A DNA stretch of 64,000 bases from Candidatus Fredericiella danica (GCA_016713335.1 JADJPH010000009.1:1-64000); one strand, 5' to 3'; counted from the stretch's first letter, positions 50,486 through 60,074 are shown. Notes: generated by a model from the letters alone, not told the origin. Numbers and translations: made by a program.

Positions 50486-50668
50486 TCACGAGCCGTTTTC
50501 GAAACAAGGCAAAACGGCGCACGTTGGATTGCCCATTCCAGGCGCACTGCTCGTTTTGCACCCTGTGCCCAACACCTGGTCCGCGACCAGCGAGACACTC
50601 CTGATCACCGGTTTCTCGTATGGCAGGCGCTTTTCCGGCGGCTGCTCAGTCTGCTGAACTTTCATCAT
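50486..50668 (-). CDS. Putative RiPP precursor peptide, 60 residues, three Cys
   Basis: Leader-like half: MMKVQQTEQPPEKR, PYEKPVIRSVSLVADQVLG. Core-like half begins GTGCKTSSAPGM and continues GNPTCAVLPCFENGS, with Cys at 37, 50 and 55. The Y-x-x-P-x-(I/V) start and the 'VLGTGC' junction resemble leaders of short Cys-containing peptides beside PqqD/radical SAM genes. GAGG ribosome site; ATG is 6 bases after the radical SAM stop and the kinase GTG follows 3 bases after its own stop, so it lies inside the operon. Likely bound by the PqqD protein and modified by the SPASM enzyme; modification type is unknown. Confidence 0.75.
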   Translation of the reverse strand: MMKVQQTEQPPEKRLPYEKPVIRSVSLVADQVLGTGCKTSSAPGMGNPTCAVLPCFENGS

Positions 50669-50674
50669 CGTGCC

Positions 50675-51765
50675 TCATCTTGTGAGTGCAAGGTCCATCG
50701 CCCGCAGGCGTTCGTCGCCCAGGGCGCAGAGATAAGGCGACGGAAGTTCGCCATCGTCGTTTTCTAGTGCCATTAAACCAGGACAGTAGCCGCAGTACGC
50801 GCGCTTCGGGCAGGAAACGCAGCGGTTGCTTGCACGGGCGCGGAGCTCGCGCACGGCAGCGAGCCTGGCCCAACCCTCAGCAAAGGTCCCAGCCAGCAGG
50901 TCATACGAGACCCCCGGCAGCAGCACGCAGGCCTGCAGCGTGCCGTACGCATCCACATGAAAGCCGGTCTGCCCTGCCCCACACTGGATGAGCCGGTCAG
51001 ACGGTGGGAAGTCAGGGTTCCGGGTTCGAAAATCAGTCCAGGCTTTGCCACGCGCCCCATCGGCAAACTCCAGGCGAATCGCCTGACCGGCATCCACGCG
51101 TAGCGCCAACGGTGCGCGGTTACCATCGAGGCAGGACATCAGCACTGGATCAAAACGGAATTTTGCGTTGTAGCGGGCAGCTATCGTTTCAATGGCCTCC
51201 AGTTCATGGCTGTTCAGCGTCATGAGCATCGTCTTGATACCAAGACGAACTCCGGCATCGTGCAACCGGCCGACGCCGGCCAGGCAGTGCGCGTAGGACC
51301 CGGGCACGCCTGTGATCCGCTCGTAGGTCATCGCCGTGGCGCCGTACAAGGTGATTTCAACGATCTGCGGCGGCAAGTCAAGAAACAACTCGACGATGCG
51401 CTCGGTGATCGGGATGCCGCTCGTGAAGACGGTGACGTCCAATCCGCTCAGCCGGGCGTGGCGGTAGATCTCCGGAAAGTCACGCCGCAGCAGTGGGTCG
51501 CCGCCGGTGATCAACAGGTGGAGACAGCCGGCGTCAACGACCTGGTCGAGGATAGCCAGGACCTGCGCAGTGCTCATCTCCCGGTCGCTGGCGGCGTGCA
51601 CCAGTTCCTGCGACCCAAGATAGCAATGGACGCAGCGCAGGCAGCAGCGTTTGGTGAGCTCGAGCGTCCCGGCCAACGGCACCGCGCCAGGCGCGCCCGC
51701 CGGAATAGCTCCCGAAACCAGGCGTCATCGTCCGGCCAGTCAAAGTGGGCGCAGTTCGTGCTCAC
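50675..51765 (-). CDS. Radical SAM/SPASM peptide maturase (one frameshift)
   Basis: The 4Fe-4S motif C-x3-C-x2-C is in LTKRCCLRCVHCY, followed by LLITGGDPLLRRDF. C-terminal SPASM Cys set: LIQCGAGQTGFHV, LQACVLLPG, NRCVSCPKRAYCGYCPG and a final PYLC. GTG 51765 overlaps the PqqD TGA (GTGA). The first 25 codons (CAHFDWPDDDAWFRELFRRA) join the main frame by restoring one base near 51700. About 364 residues. SPASM enzymes install thioether, C-C or epimer modifications on peptides; the precursor is 6 bases downstream. Confidence 0.9.
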
Positions 51766-52052
51766 CGCACCTCCGCGATAAGACCCACGGCGCTCAGTTG
51801 CGCGACAAACTCGAGCAGATCGGTTTCGGCCGGGGCCGGTTCCACGGCAAAGCGCGTCACAAGATCGTCACGCACCGCGGCAAGATCATGTTCGCCGTCC
51901 AGCGCCGTCCAGATCTGCTGTGCGGTCGCATTGAGGGCGAAGATGCGTTGCAGGTCGGCCAACTCGCCCCGCACAGGCACCAACAATGTGTCATCAAGCA
52001 CGCGCCGCCTCACGATGTTGCCATCGCGCCGGTAGACCTTATCTAGCGCCAT
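51762..52052 (-). CDS. PqqD-family peptide-binding protein (RRE)
   Basis: 96 residues: GNIVRRRVLDDTLLVPVRG, RIFALNATAQQIWTALDG, VAQLSAVGLIAEVR, the full winged-helix RiPP-recognition-element pattern. Not part of PQQ synthesis: no pqqA/B/C/E genes are near. Its ATG (52052) lies inside the last codons of the giant C25 gene (10-bp overlap). Would hand the precursor leader to the SPASM enzyme. Intact. Confidence 0.9.
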   Translation of the reverse strand: MALDKVYRRDGNIVRRRVLDDTLLVPVRGELADLQRIFALNATAQQIWTALDGEHDLAAVRDDLVTRFAVEPAPAETDLLEFVAQLSAVGLIAEVR

Positions 52053-54643
52053 CGCATCTCCATCGCTGGATCCCCCAGCAGGTTGTAGGTGTCCAGGGCG
52101 TAGCGGGGACCACCGCGGGCGGCAAACTGTGCAAGCGCCGCACGCACGGCATCGCCGGTGCGACCGCCATTGCCGCCAAACAGGTTTTGGAACAGCAACT
52201 TGTCCAGGACGGCGCCGTCCGCATTGAGTGACGAACCTGTCGTCGCAAAGACCCCCGCGGCGCCGCCATCCGCCTGCAGCGTCAGCAGCACCCCCAGGGT
52301 GCGAAAACCGGCAAAGGCATAATTGCCCATGGCACAGGTCGCTGCGCTCACGAACGGGAGGCGCACGCCGTTGCGCAGGTTCGGCACATCCGTGTTTTGC
52401 AATAGCTTCTCACTGGCCAGCACATCCAGCCCGGCATGACCGGCATAGTTGACGACACCGGCGCCGGCAGTCAGCGCCGCCAGCACCTGGCTGCGGGCAT
52501 CGTTGACGCTGAGTGGGCGGCCCAAATAGATCCTTTGCGCCGTATAGCCGCCAGGCAACGTTGCGGCCAGTGTTTCGCTGTCGGTGGCGAAGTCACCGGC
52601 TTGAGGGTCCAAGTTGTCCGCCACCATCACCACCTGCCTCGACCAGCCGGCAGGGTCGGCCGCCTCGTAGTTCCGGATCTTGGTGGTAACCGTGTTGAAC
52701 TCGGCAGCAGTCAGCACGGGCAACCGGCCAATCGCAAGTTCAGGCAGCCCGTCGTTGCCTGCTACATCGCCATAGCGGCCATCACCGGCTGCCAATCCCT
52801 TTTGCGTGTCGACCATGATCGGGGGCACCAGGCTGTCGCCGTAGCCAAGGACGTTCTTGTAATCGTATGAACCGGCGCCGGCCAGCAACACGTATTGCGG
52901 GGCAGGCTTCCAGTTCTGATAGGCGTACGCCAGGAATGCCTGAATTGCGGCAGGGTCCGCTACGCCACCGTTGAACTCGTCGTAGATGTCCTGTACATCC
53001 ACAACCTGGCTGCGGAGACCCTGGACCTGACGATAGGCCGCCAGTGTCCTGGCCGATGGCGCCAGGTCCGCAGTGGTCAAGATGAGATAGTTCGCTCCGT
53101 TTACCGCCTTCAAGGCCGATGGCGTGTCTATCTTCAAAGTCGTGATACGCGGTGTGGCGGCGGTGGTCACTGCCACGTACGGTGCGCCGGCGGCTGCCGG
53201 TTTGAAGGTGACACGATAAGCGCCGTTCGCAGCCTGCACTCTGGCGCCGGTCACTTGTTTGGGCTGTCTCGGGTTGCTGACGTCAAAGACCATGACGTTG
53301 CTGTTGCTGAAACCGTAGACCGTCACGGCTCGGGCGTTGACACTGGTAAACGCCAGCGCATCATTCAGCGCCCGGTAGACGCGTGCGTAACTCAGGTCGA
53401 ACGAATCGGCATAGAAGATACTGTAAGGCACGCCGGTGTCAAGCACTGCCTTGACTTCAAGCGTGTTGGCGCCGTCACGCAGCAGCGCCGGTTCGACCGC
53501 CATGTTGACGTCGTGGGGCACTGCGCCTGTCCAGCGCTCCTCGCCGACCAGGACGCCGTTGAGCCGGATCTGCACGTGGTGGTCAGTTCCCTTGCCGGCA
53601 GCAGTGACGCCGAGCAGATGCGCGGTCAGCAAGACCGGGCCTTGCGAGGCTGCGCCATCGGCAGTGAGTGTGAAGACCTTTGTGCCGTACACGCTGTTGC
53701 CGGCCACCACAAAATCCCACATCCAGTAATCCGCGGCCGGATCATGGAACATCCCGGTGACCGCCGTCACGTTCTGCTCGGCATGGATGTGCGCGGGGAA
53801 GGTGGTCAGGGCAACTGCCGCCGGCGCTTTGCCGCCGAGCGCAGCCATCCGTGCACCCTTGGCGATTTGCAGCCAGTACACATTGTCGCGCGTGTAGAGA
53901 CTGTCGATTGCCTCACCATAAAAGTAGATGCCTATATTGCCGGCTGCCGGCAGATAGGCGACGAGTTGGCCTTGATGCGTCAATTTCAGATCTGTGGCGC
54001 CTATCCGCTTGACCGTCTGCTCCACCCGCAGGCCGAGCACCCGCGCAATATCGCTGGCAGCCAGATAATAGAGACCCGACTGGCGCACCGTCAGTTTGGC
54101 CAGATCCGGGCGCGCGCGCTGCGCACCCGGCTGATTTGGCTTTTCGATGCCGATGCCGTCTTCAACCTCGAAAACGGGCGTCTGACCTCCGGTTTCCTCG
54201 GGCGTGTCAACCGCCACTGCCGTCCTATTGGACGTTGCCGGCAGCCAGACTCGGTACAGCAAGGCTGCCAGCGCATCCGGTGTCTCAATCTGTGCGGCGC
54301 CGGCGCTACTGACCACTGGCAGCCACAAATGCAGCAGCAAGCCATCTCGCGCCACGGGTGTTGCCGTCACATCTGGTGTGCCTGGCACCGGCGCGGGCGT
54401 TGCCGCTGGCGCGTCAGGCGCCGGTGTGGACGTCAGGAGTCGGGCGCGGAGTGGGATCGCCACCAGTGTATCCAACGCCTCAATTCCCGCGGCGGCCGCG
54501 TTGCTGACTGCCGGCAGCCATAGACGCTGTGCCGAGTCGTCTGGCGCGATGGGCGTTGGCGCGGGGGGGACGTCCGGTGGTGCGGGTGTTGGCGTCGGCG
54601 TCATATCCGGAGGTGCGGGCGTCGGGGTAGGCGTTGGCGCCAC
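52043..54643 (-). CDS. Giant secreted protein, C-terminal module: gingipain-like peptidase C25 domain
   Basis: 866-codon frame, the 3' end of the approximately 11-kb gene starting at 63012. Begins with TPTPTPAP linkers separating three [WY]LP motifs (LWLPAVSN, LWLPVVSS, VWLPATSN). A beta-rich region follows (YYLAASDIARVLGL, NVYWLQIAKG), as in gingipain-associated domains. The C25 domain comes last: NYLILTTADLAPSARTLAAY, VLLAGAGSYDYKNVLG, LPELAIGRLPVLTAAE, VNYAGHAGLD (His about 736), FVSAATCAMGNYAF (Cys about 770), YNLLGDPAM. The His/Cys dyad is intact. Joined upstream near 54650 by a frameshift within the TPTP linker. Likely an extracellular cysteine protease. Confidence 0.82.
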   Translation of the reverse strand: MAPTPTPTPAPPDMTPTPTPAPPDVPPAPTPIAPDDSAQRLWLPAVSNAAAAGIEALDTLVAIPLRARLLTSTPAPDAPAATPAPVPGTPDVTATPVARDGLLLHLWLPVVSSAGAAQIETPDALAALLYRVWLPATSNRTAVAVDTPEETGGQTPVFEVEDGIGIEKPNQPGAQRARPDLAKLTVRQSGLYYLAASDIARVLGLRVEQTVKRIGATDLKLTHQGQLVAYLPAAGNIGIYFYGEAIDSLYTRDNVYWLQIAKGARMAALGGKAPAAVALTTFPAHIHAEQNVTAVTGMFHDPAADYWMWDFVVAGNSVYGTKVFTLTADGAASQGPVLLTAHLLGVTAAGKGTDHHVQIRLNGVLVGEERWTGAVPHDVNMAVEPALLRDGANTLEVKAVLDTGVPYSIFYADSFDLSYARVYRALNDALAFTSVNARAVTVYGFSNSNVMVFDVSNPRQPKQVTGARVQAANGAYRVTFKPAAAGAPYVAVTTAATPRITTLKIDTPSALKAVNGANYLILTTADLAPSARTLAAYRQVQGLRSQVVDVQDIYDEFNGGVADPAAIQAFLAYAYQNWKPAPQYVLLAGAGSYDYKNVLGYGDSLVPPIMVDTQKGLAAGDGRYGDVAGNDGLPELAIGRLPVLTAAEFNTVTTKIRNYEAADPAGWSRQVVMVADNLDPQAGDFATDSETLAATLPGGYTAQRIYLGRPLSVNDARSQVLAALTAGAGVVNYAGHAGLDVLASEKLLQNTDVPNLRNGVRLPFVSAATCAMGNYAFAGFRTLGVLLTLQADGGAAGVFATTGSSLNADGAVLDKLLFQNLFGGNGGRTGDAVRAALAQFAARGGPRYALDTYNLLGDPAMEMRWR

Positions 54644-57167
54644 ATCCGGTGTTTTTGGGTGTTGGCGTTGGCGTCACTTCTGGTGGCGGGGCGTTGGGGT
54701 GTCCGTCACCTCCCGGTGTCTCAAACGTGTCGGGCAGCGCCACCGGCACGTCGACGCCAATATTGGGCTCAGGCTCGGCCAGTTGTTGAACCAGGTTGGC
54801 TTGCACAGGGATGCGCTCATACGGTTCCACAATGCCGACGTCCAGCGCATTGGTCGCTAAGAGCGCCGGCGCAGCGGTCGTCAGCGCGAAGGGACCATAT
54901 TCCTTTTGCTGTCCGCCCGTCTCGATCTCCACCAGGAGATAGGTGTACGCACTGCCGGTCTGTGCGCCTCGATCCAGTATGCGATATGTGCCGCCCGGCG
55001 CCGCCCCGAGCAGCGCGGGCACAATTTCCTCATTGACCTGCATCTGCTGTCCTGTGGTCGCGTCCAGCCGGTAGACAAAAAATCCAGCCGTGTTGACCTC
55101 AGAAGCCGTCTCCCACGTCACGAGCACGCCATCAGACGCTGCGACAGCCGAGAAACTGGTCAGAATCACCGCGGTCGGATTGTCCTGGTAGGCGCCAAAG
55201 TTGAGCGTTTGCACCTCTGCATCCTCAACGGTAACGTTCTGGCACGTGGCGATGCTGGTGGAACAGCCGGTCGGGATCGTCACCTTCACCGAATAATCGC
55301 TCGCGACTATGTTGGAGAATGTGTAGTTGCCGGTGGGAGAGACGGTGACGCCGGTGGCAATGGACTCGCCCGCACAATCGGCAGCCGCATAGAGGGCCAT
55401 GGTGATGCCGCCCAGGTTTGGTTCGGCCGGGTCGGCGCTCTGTTGGGTGCCATTGTGATTGAGGTCATTGAACATGTGCGCGACGACGCGTAAGGGCACC
55501 TGGCCCGAACTGATCGTAAGCACCTGCGCATTGGCCGCCAGATTGATTTCTCCCGTATTTCCGGTGTCCGGATTCACCTTGTTGTCGACGGTATCTCCCC
55601 ACACAAGGCCATACCCAAAGCCTGTGTCCAACTGGAAGTCGATGCGGTATTTGCCTGCTGCCAGCACCGTAAAGGGGTAGAGACCAGCCGCATCGGTCAT
55701 GGCGTTGGCCACCTGATCGTCGTCGGTGTCCCAGGTGTTGTCTACGCCGGCGTAGTAAAGCGCAACCGAGAGATCGGCTATGACCGCTTCGCCAGCTTCC
55801 TTGAGTCCGTCCCCATCATCCTCCCAGGCGACACCGCCGAGCGAGCCCATCGACAAGGTGACGACGGTCGGGTGACCGAGTTCTGCAGCGCCATCGTCAC
55901 TCGTGGCGATAGAGGGTGCATTGGAACTGGCCACTAAGCCCTGGTTCGAGAGACTGGCCGTTTGGAACGGCAACGGATTGTTGACCGTGACCCGATAGTA
56001 GATCGTGACCGCACTGCCGGCGGCGACACTGTCAAAGCTCACACTGACCGCCGTGTCGCTGGCAGTGTTGCCTTCGGTGACGGTGCATGCCGCGCACTCG
56101 ACACTGCCGACGACCAACGCTGTGTTGGCGTCCAGGCTGTCGTAATACAAGACATTGTAGGCGACGTTGGCGCCGTTGCTGATGACCACCTCGTATTTGA
56201 GCGTGTCACCCGGCGAGATGCCGCCGTTGCCATCGGCGTCGATAAAGGGCACGGTGCGCGATGAGGCGCCCCCATCACTCAACGCGTCCTTGGTGGCGGT
56301 CAGGCTGGTCGGTGCCACCAACGTATTGTTGTCGGTCGCAGACACAGGGCTGCTCGCATAGCTGGCGATTGCCGTATTGGCAATCACAACACCAGGCGCA
56401 GTTGCTGGGGCGACCGTGCCCGTGGCGGTGTAGGCAAGCGTGCCGCCCGCTTGAATCGTCGCGGTGTCTGCCAGGTTGCCACTGCCGCTCGCCGTGCAGG
56501 TCGAACCGCTGCTGGCAGTGCACGTCCAGGATACGCCGGTGATGTCATCTGGGAAGGTGTCGACCACACTGACGCCGGCGGCGTCGCTGGCGCCGCTGTT
56601 GCTCACATGAATCACATAGTTGACCTCACCACCTGGCGCCAGACCCGGTTTGGGGCTGCTGCTTTTGGTGACTGACAGGATTACCTGGGGAACCAATCCC
56701 CCGCTGTCAGTGCTTGAGTTGTTGGCAGTGATCAGGTCGGTGATGTCGACCGGCGGCGCCACGGTGGCTGTGTTCACCAGGTTGCCGGTCGCATCCGCGG
56801 CGATCGTCCCGATCACCGTAAAGGTAACGGTGGCATCATCAGGGAGATCGACCGTCTCATTGATGTTGCCTGAGCCGCTCGCATGGGCGCAGACGCCACC
56901 ACCCGTCGCACCGCCACAGTTCCAGTTTACGCCGGTCACGGCCGTGGGCAACGTGTCCAGCACCGTGGCCCCCGTTACGTTGTTTGGTCCAAGATTGGTG
57001 ACGAGGAGTTGGTAGGTGACAGATTGTCCAGGCACCCGCGCACCGGAAGTCACTGTCTTGACGACCCTAAGGTCTGCGGCAGGGAGCAACTCCACGCCGG
57101 CGCCGCTCTCGGCGTCGAATACATCGTTGTCGGCATCCCGATAAGTTGCAATCACCGGGTTGGCCAA
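54480..57167 (-). CDS. Giant secreted protein: DUF11 repeats, SdrD B-like and anchor-type module
   Basis: Three or more DUF11 repeats (VTYQLLVTNLGPNNVTG, VNYVIHVSNSGASDAAG, LKYEVVISNGANVAYN), two SdrD B-like Cna segments (GGVAWEDDGDGLKEAGE, VAHMFNDLNHNGTQQSAD), then the 'VILTSFSAVAASDGVLVTWETASEVNTAGFFVYR' type module shared with the gene at 2-1472, and a TPTP linker. Real coding ends near 54650, where the frame passes to the C25 segment; the last 57 codons of this open frame are out of frame. Confidence 0.82.
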   Translation of the reverse strand: MANPVIATYRDADNDVFDAESGAGVELLPAADLRVVKTVTSGARVPGQSVTYQLLVTNLGPNNVTGATVLDTLPTAVTGVNWNCGGATGGGVCAHASGSGNINETVDLPDDATVTFTVIGTIAADATGNLVNTATVAPPVDITDLITANNSSTDSGGLVPQVILSVTKSSSPKPGLAPGGEVNYVIHVSNSGASDAAGVSVVDTFPDDITGVSWTCTASSGSTCTASGSGNLADTATIQAGGTLAYTATGTVAPATAPGVVIANTAIASYASSPVSATDNNTLVAPTSLTATKDALSDGGASSRTVPFIDADGNGGISPGDTLKYEVVISNGANVAYNVLYYDSLDANTALVVGSVECAACTVTEGNTASDTAVSVSFDSVAAGSAVTIYYRVTVNNPLPFQTASLSNQGLVASSNAPSIATSDDGAAELGHPTVVTLSMGSLGGVAWEDDGDGLKEAGEAVIADLSVALYYAGVDNTWDTDDDQVANAMTDAAGLYPFTVLAAGKYRIDFQLDTGFGYGLVWGDTVDNKVNPDTGNTGEINLAANAQVLTISSGQVPLRVVAHMFNDLNHNGTQQSADPAEPNLGGITMALYAAADCAGESIATGVTVSPTGNYTFSNIVASDYSVKVTIPTGCSTSIATCQNVTVEDAEVQTLNFGAYQDNPTAVILTSFSAVAASDGVLVTWETASEVNTAGFFVYRLDATTGQQMQVNEEIVPALLGAAPGGTYRILDRGAQTGSAYTYLLVEIETGGQQKEYGPFALTTAAPALLATNALDVGIVEPYERIPVQANLVQQLAEPEPNIGVDVPVALPDTFETPGGDGHPNAPPPEVTPTPTPKNTGCGANAYPDARTSGYDADANTRTTGRPPRANAHRARRLGTASMAAGSQQRGRRGN

Positions 57168-58885
57168 AAGGTTGGCGGTCGCGGCAGCGCAGTGATGACC
57201 AGCTGATCGCTGCCTGTGCAGCCGAGTTGGCAGCGGGCGGTCAGCGTAGCCGTGTAGACGCCCGGCGTGTTGTATGGATGTGTGAACGTGGTTGCCAATT
57301 GATAGGGCGCCACAGGGCTGCCGTCACCGTAGTCAAGTGTATAGGAGTAGGGTGTGCGCCCACCGATTGCCAATTCGTCGACCGCAAACGGTACGGTCTG
57401 GCCCGCAACAACGGCTGCTGGCGCAGAGACGAAGGGACGCAAGCCCGTGTAGGTCGCACCCAGGTTGAAGATCAGACCGCTGTGGTCGTAGCCATCCAGG
57501 GCGGCATGTCCACCGTGACGATTGTTGAGCAGTTGCACGCTCAAAATGTTGAAGCCCGACTGGATGCCGCTAGCGCCGGCAAACGTGTCTGCTGCGCCTG
57601 CGCCAATCTCCTGGCCCAGGTAGACGCCATTCAGGTAGAGGTCGGTGACGTCATCGCCCGCTGCTTCCACACTGGCGTTCAGACCCACTGCATTCAGTGG
57701 TAGGCAGAACGCCTGGCGGAAGAAAGTGAAGTTGCCAACGGTCTCGGAGACGGTATGCATCGCCACCCAGTCGGCCGCAAGATCGGCGGGGTTGACCCAG
57801 TAGACGTACTCGACGGTGCTAGAGGCAAGTGGCTGCGCCCATCCACTGTCGTCAAACGTCGTGAGCCGCGGGTTGTCATTGTAGCCTGTGGGCGGCGTGC
57901 CGTCTTCACCCTGGTAGATGCCTCTGAACGAGGCACAACCATCGAAGTCGCACCACGGCCGGCTGCCGGTGGGCGGCGCGGTCGTGCTGCTGGTGACGAT
58001 GAGGGACCCGCTGATGGCCTCGGTGGACTGCGTCGGCACCGTTTGGTCGGCGCCACCCGCGCTCACACTTGGGATGACGGCGAAACTCAGCGTCCCGGTA
58101 ATGCCCGGCGCCTTGTTCCCTAGATGCCACGTGATGATGCCGTTGCTTTCCGTGCCGCCTCCCGTGATGCCTACCCGGCACGAGGGTCGTGCCCGGCCAG
58201 CAGTGTCCGTGACGATCACGTCAAAGGCCGTTGCGGTCTGCGAGTTGTACCCCTCGATGGTGTAGGTAATCGGCTGGCCGGCATAAGCGGGACTGGCCGC
58301 CCGTTTTTCGATGCCGATGTGAGGGGCGATCACCAGATCGCTGTCAGTGTTGGTATTACCGGCCGGGTTGATGTCGGACCCATTTGCCCCGTCATCCCCG
58401 ATCGTGACACGGTTGGCCACCACCGAGCCGGGCAATGCGCTTGCTTTGACCTGGGCCGTGACCGTCAGGGTGTGCATTTCGTTCACTGGCAGCGCACCGA
58501 TGTCCCACGTCACAATCCCGCCGGCGTAGACGCCGGCCGGCGTCGAGCCCAGATAGTCGATCCCCGCGAGCAACGTATCGGTAATCTGTACGCCCGTGGC
58601 TGCCTGATTCCCTGTGTTTGAGTAGGCAATCGTGGAGGTCAGCCGATCGCCTGCCAGCACCTGGGTCCGGCCATCGGTTTTGGGATCGTCAGGTCGGGTG
58701 CGGCCGTCACCGGCGTGCTGGCGCTGAAAGGTGTTGTTGTCCGGCAGCGCATCGGTGAGTGTCGTTGCATCATGATCGTTGCCGTGTTGGCAATTGTCTC
58801 GACGCCAGCCGGTAGTGGGTTGGTGATTTGAACGGTAAAACTCACCGTCCCTGTTGCCAGACTCGCCAGGCTGGCCCAGCCCCAC
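57152..58885 (-). CDS. Giant secreted protein: DUF11 repeats and PKD-like domain
   Basis: Frame with two DUF11 repeats (TSTIAYSNTGNQAATG, GQPITYTIEGYNSQTATAFD), a lectin-like/discoidin-like insert (YLNGVYLGQEIGAG, NILSVQLLNN) and a PKD-like domain (YTLDYGDGSPVAPYQLATTFTHPYNTPGVYTATL). Linked to neighbours by frameshifts near 58770 and 57165. Confidence 0.78.
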   Translation of the reverse strand: MGLGQPGESGNRDGEFYRSNHQPTTGWRRDNCQHGNDHDATTLTDALPDNNTFQRQHAGDGRTRPDDPKTDGRTQVLAGDRLTSTIAYSNTGNQAATGVQITDTLLAGIDYLGSTPAGVYAGGIVTWDIGALPVNEMHTLTVTAQVKASALPGSVVANRVTIGDDGANGSDINPAGNTNTDSDLVIAPHIGIEKRAASPAYAGQPITYTIEGYNSQTATAFDVIVTDTAGRARPSCRVGITGGGTESNGIITWHLGNKAPGITGTLSFAVIPSVSAGGADQTVPTQSTEAISGSLIVTSSTTAPPTGSRPWCDFDGCASFRGIYQGEDGTPPTGYNDNPRLTTFDDSGWAQPLASSTVEYVYWVNPADLAADWVAMHTVSETVGNFTFFRQAFCLPLNAVGLNASVEAAGDDVTDLYLNGVYLGQEIGAGAADTFAGASGIQSGFNILSVQLLNNRHGGHAALDGYDHSGLIFNLGATYTGLRPFVSAPAAVVAGQTVPFAVDELAIGGRTPYSYTLDYGDGSPVAPYQLATTFTHPYNTPGVYTATLTARCQLGCTGSDQLVITALPRPPTFWPTR

Positions 58886-59112
58886 GTGATCGTATTGGTC
58901 GCGGTGATAAATCTGCCTGCGCCGGTGATGCTGCCAACCACCAGGTCCGTGTTCGCCGGCAATGTATCCGTGAGCACGACATCTGTCGCTGGGTCGGCGC
59001 CGTTGTTTCCATAGACCAGCGTATACTCGATCTGCGTGCCGGGCACAGCCGGGGCAACTGCGGCGACCGCCGATTTAATCACGTACACGTCAATGTTGCG
59101 TGTCGTTGGCAC
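58639..59112 (-). CDS. Giant secreted protein: DUF11 repeat segment
   Basis: One DUF11 repeat (IEYTLVYGNNGADPATDVVLTDTLPANTDL). The same frame extends upstream to a TGA at 59179-59181, beyond which homologous sequence continues in frame (LALGDTYSFTYDAKVGAHAT). The stop disappears if one C of CCCC is removed and one G added (reading ATLEDTAV), suggesting two compensating indels. Confidence 0.7.
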   Translation of the reverse strand: MPTTRNIDVYVIKSAVAAVAPAVPGTQIEYTLVYGNNGADPATDVVLTDTLPANTDLVVGSITGAGRFITATNTITWGWASLASLATGTVSFTVQITNPLPAGVETIANTATIMMQRHSPMRCRTTTPFSASTPVTAAPDLTIPKPMAGPRCWQAIG

Positions 59113-59261
59113 GGATACGCTCGCCGAGTTGTTGGCGAAATTGATATCCGTCTGAGACTCACTGATAACCGCCGTGTCTCAAGGGGTTGCATGCGCACCG
59201 ACCTTGGCATCGTAGGTGAAGGAGTAAGTGTCACCCAGCGCCAGGGAAGGGAGGGCGACCG

Positions 59262-60017
59262 TTAGCTGATTCGTGACAGTGACAGGGGTGACCGCTGCCG
59301 GCACCCCCCCGTTGATCGCGAGCCTGGCAGTCCCGCTAATGTACTGTGCCCGCAAATCAAAAGTGTCGGAGATGATGATCGCGGTGGCCGTGGCGTGTCC
59401 AATATTGCTCCGCTCAGTTCGTAGGTGACGGTCGAACCGTACCGGCGGGCAGCGTGGTTGCGGAAGGTCTTGGCCAAGGTGAGGTCGGGATGGGCCGTCA
59501 CGGTATCGACATCCGAAACTTCATTGTTGGTGCGATCCCGATCGGGGCTGGTTGCACTTAGGTTGGCATAGTTGGACACGGCGGTGACGCCATCGGGTAG
59601 CGCCGATGCGACCTGCGCTCGTAGCGTGAACGACAGCGAAGCACCGGCCGCCAGATCACCGAGCGCCCAGACATAGACCGCCGCTGTAGGATGCGACGGC
59701 GTGACGGTTGCGTCATCATCGACGTAGGTCAGATAGCTTGGGAACGTATCCGTGACGGTGATGCCGGTTGCCAGGATGCTGCCCTGGTTCACCACTGTCA
59801 AAACGTAATCAAGAATTTCTCCCGGCTGTGCTTCGGTCTTGCCATCGCTCTTCATGATCACTAGATCGGCGGTGCCAAGCGCCAGGTTCTGTGTTGTCGG
59901 CCCTATATCCAAGATCACCGGCGTCGCTGTCACATTCTGATAACCCGTCAGCGCCGCCGTCACGGTGGCACTGCCTGCCGTCATCGTACAGACGGGCGAA
60001 GCCGGCGTTTGACACAA
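59262..60017 (-). CDS. Giant secreted protein: DUF11 repeat segment
   Basis: End of a carboxypeptidase-regulatory-like strand (VTAALTGYQNVTATPVILDIG), one DUF11 repeat (LDYVLTVVNQGSILATG) and the start of another (STVTYELSGAI). Frame changes near 60000 and 59395 connect it to the adjoining segments. Confidence 0.7.
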   Translation of the reverse strand: MCQTPASPVCTMTAGSATVTAALTGYQNVTATPVILDIGPTTQNLALGTADLVIMKSDGKTEAQPGEILDYVLTVVNQGSILATGITVTDTFPSYLTYVDDDATVTPSHPTAAVYVWALGDLAAGASLSFTLRAQVASALPDGVTAVSNYANLSATSPDRDRTNNEVSDVDTVTAHPDLTLAKTFRNHAARRYGSTVTYELSGAILDTPRPPRSSSPTLLICGHSTLAGLPGSRSTGGCRQRSPLSLSRIS

Positions 60018-60074
60018 AGCGGTAGGCGCCGCCGGCTCCTGTGGTCACGGTGCAACTCACCCCCCCATCCTGAG

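Noticed and set aside
51762..52052. PQQ biosynthesis locus supplying the sugar dehydrogenase at 17.6-20.5 kb
   Set aside because: No pqqA, B, C or E; the PqqD protein is coupled to a SPASM enzyme and a Cys peptide lacking the PqqA Glu/Tyr pair.
52043..54643. Type IX secretion cargo because of the gingipain-like domain
   Set aside because: No T9SS C-terminal domain or secretion genes seen; the C25 domain itself forms the C-terminus.
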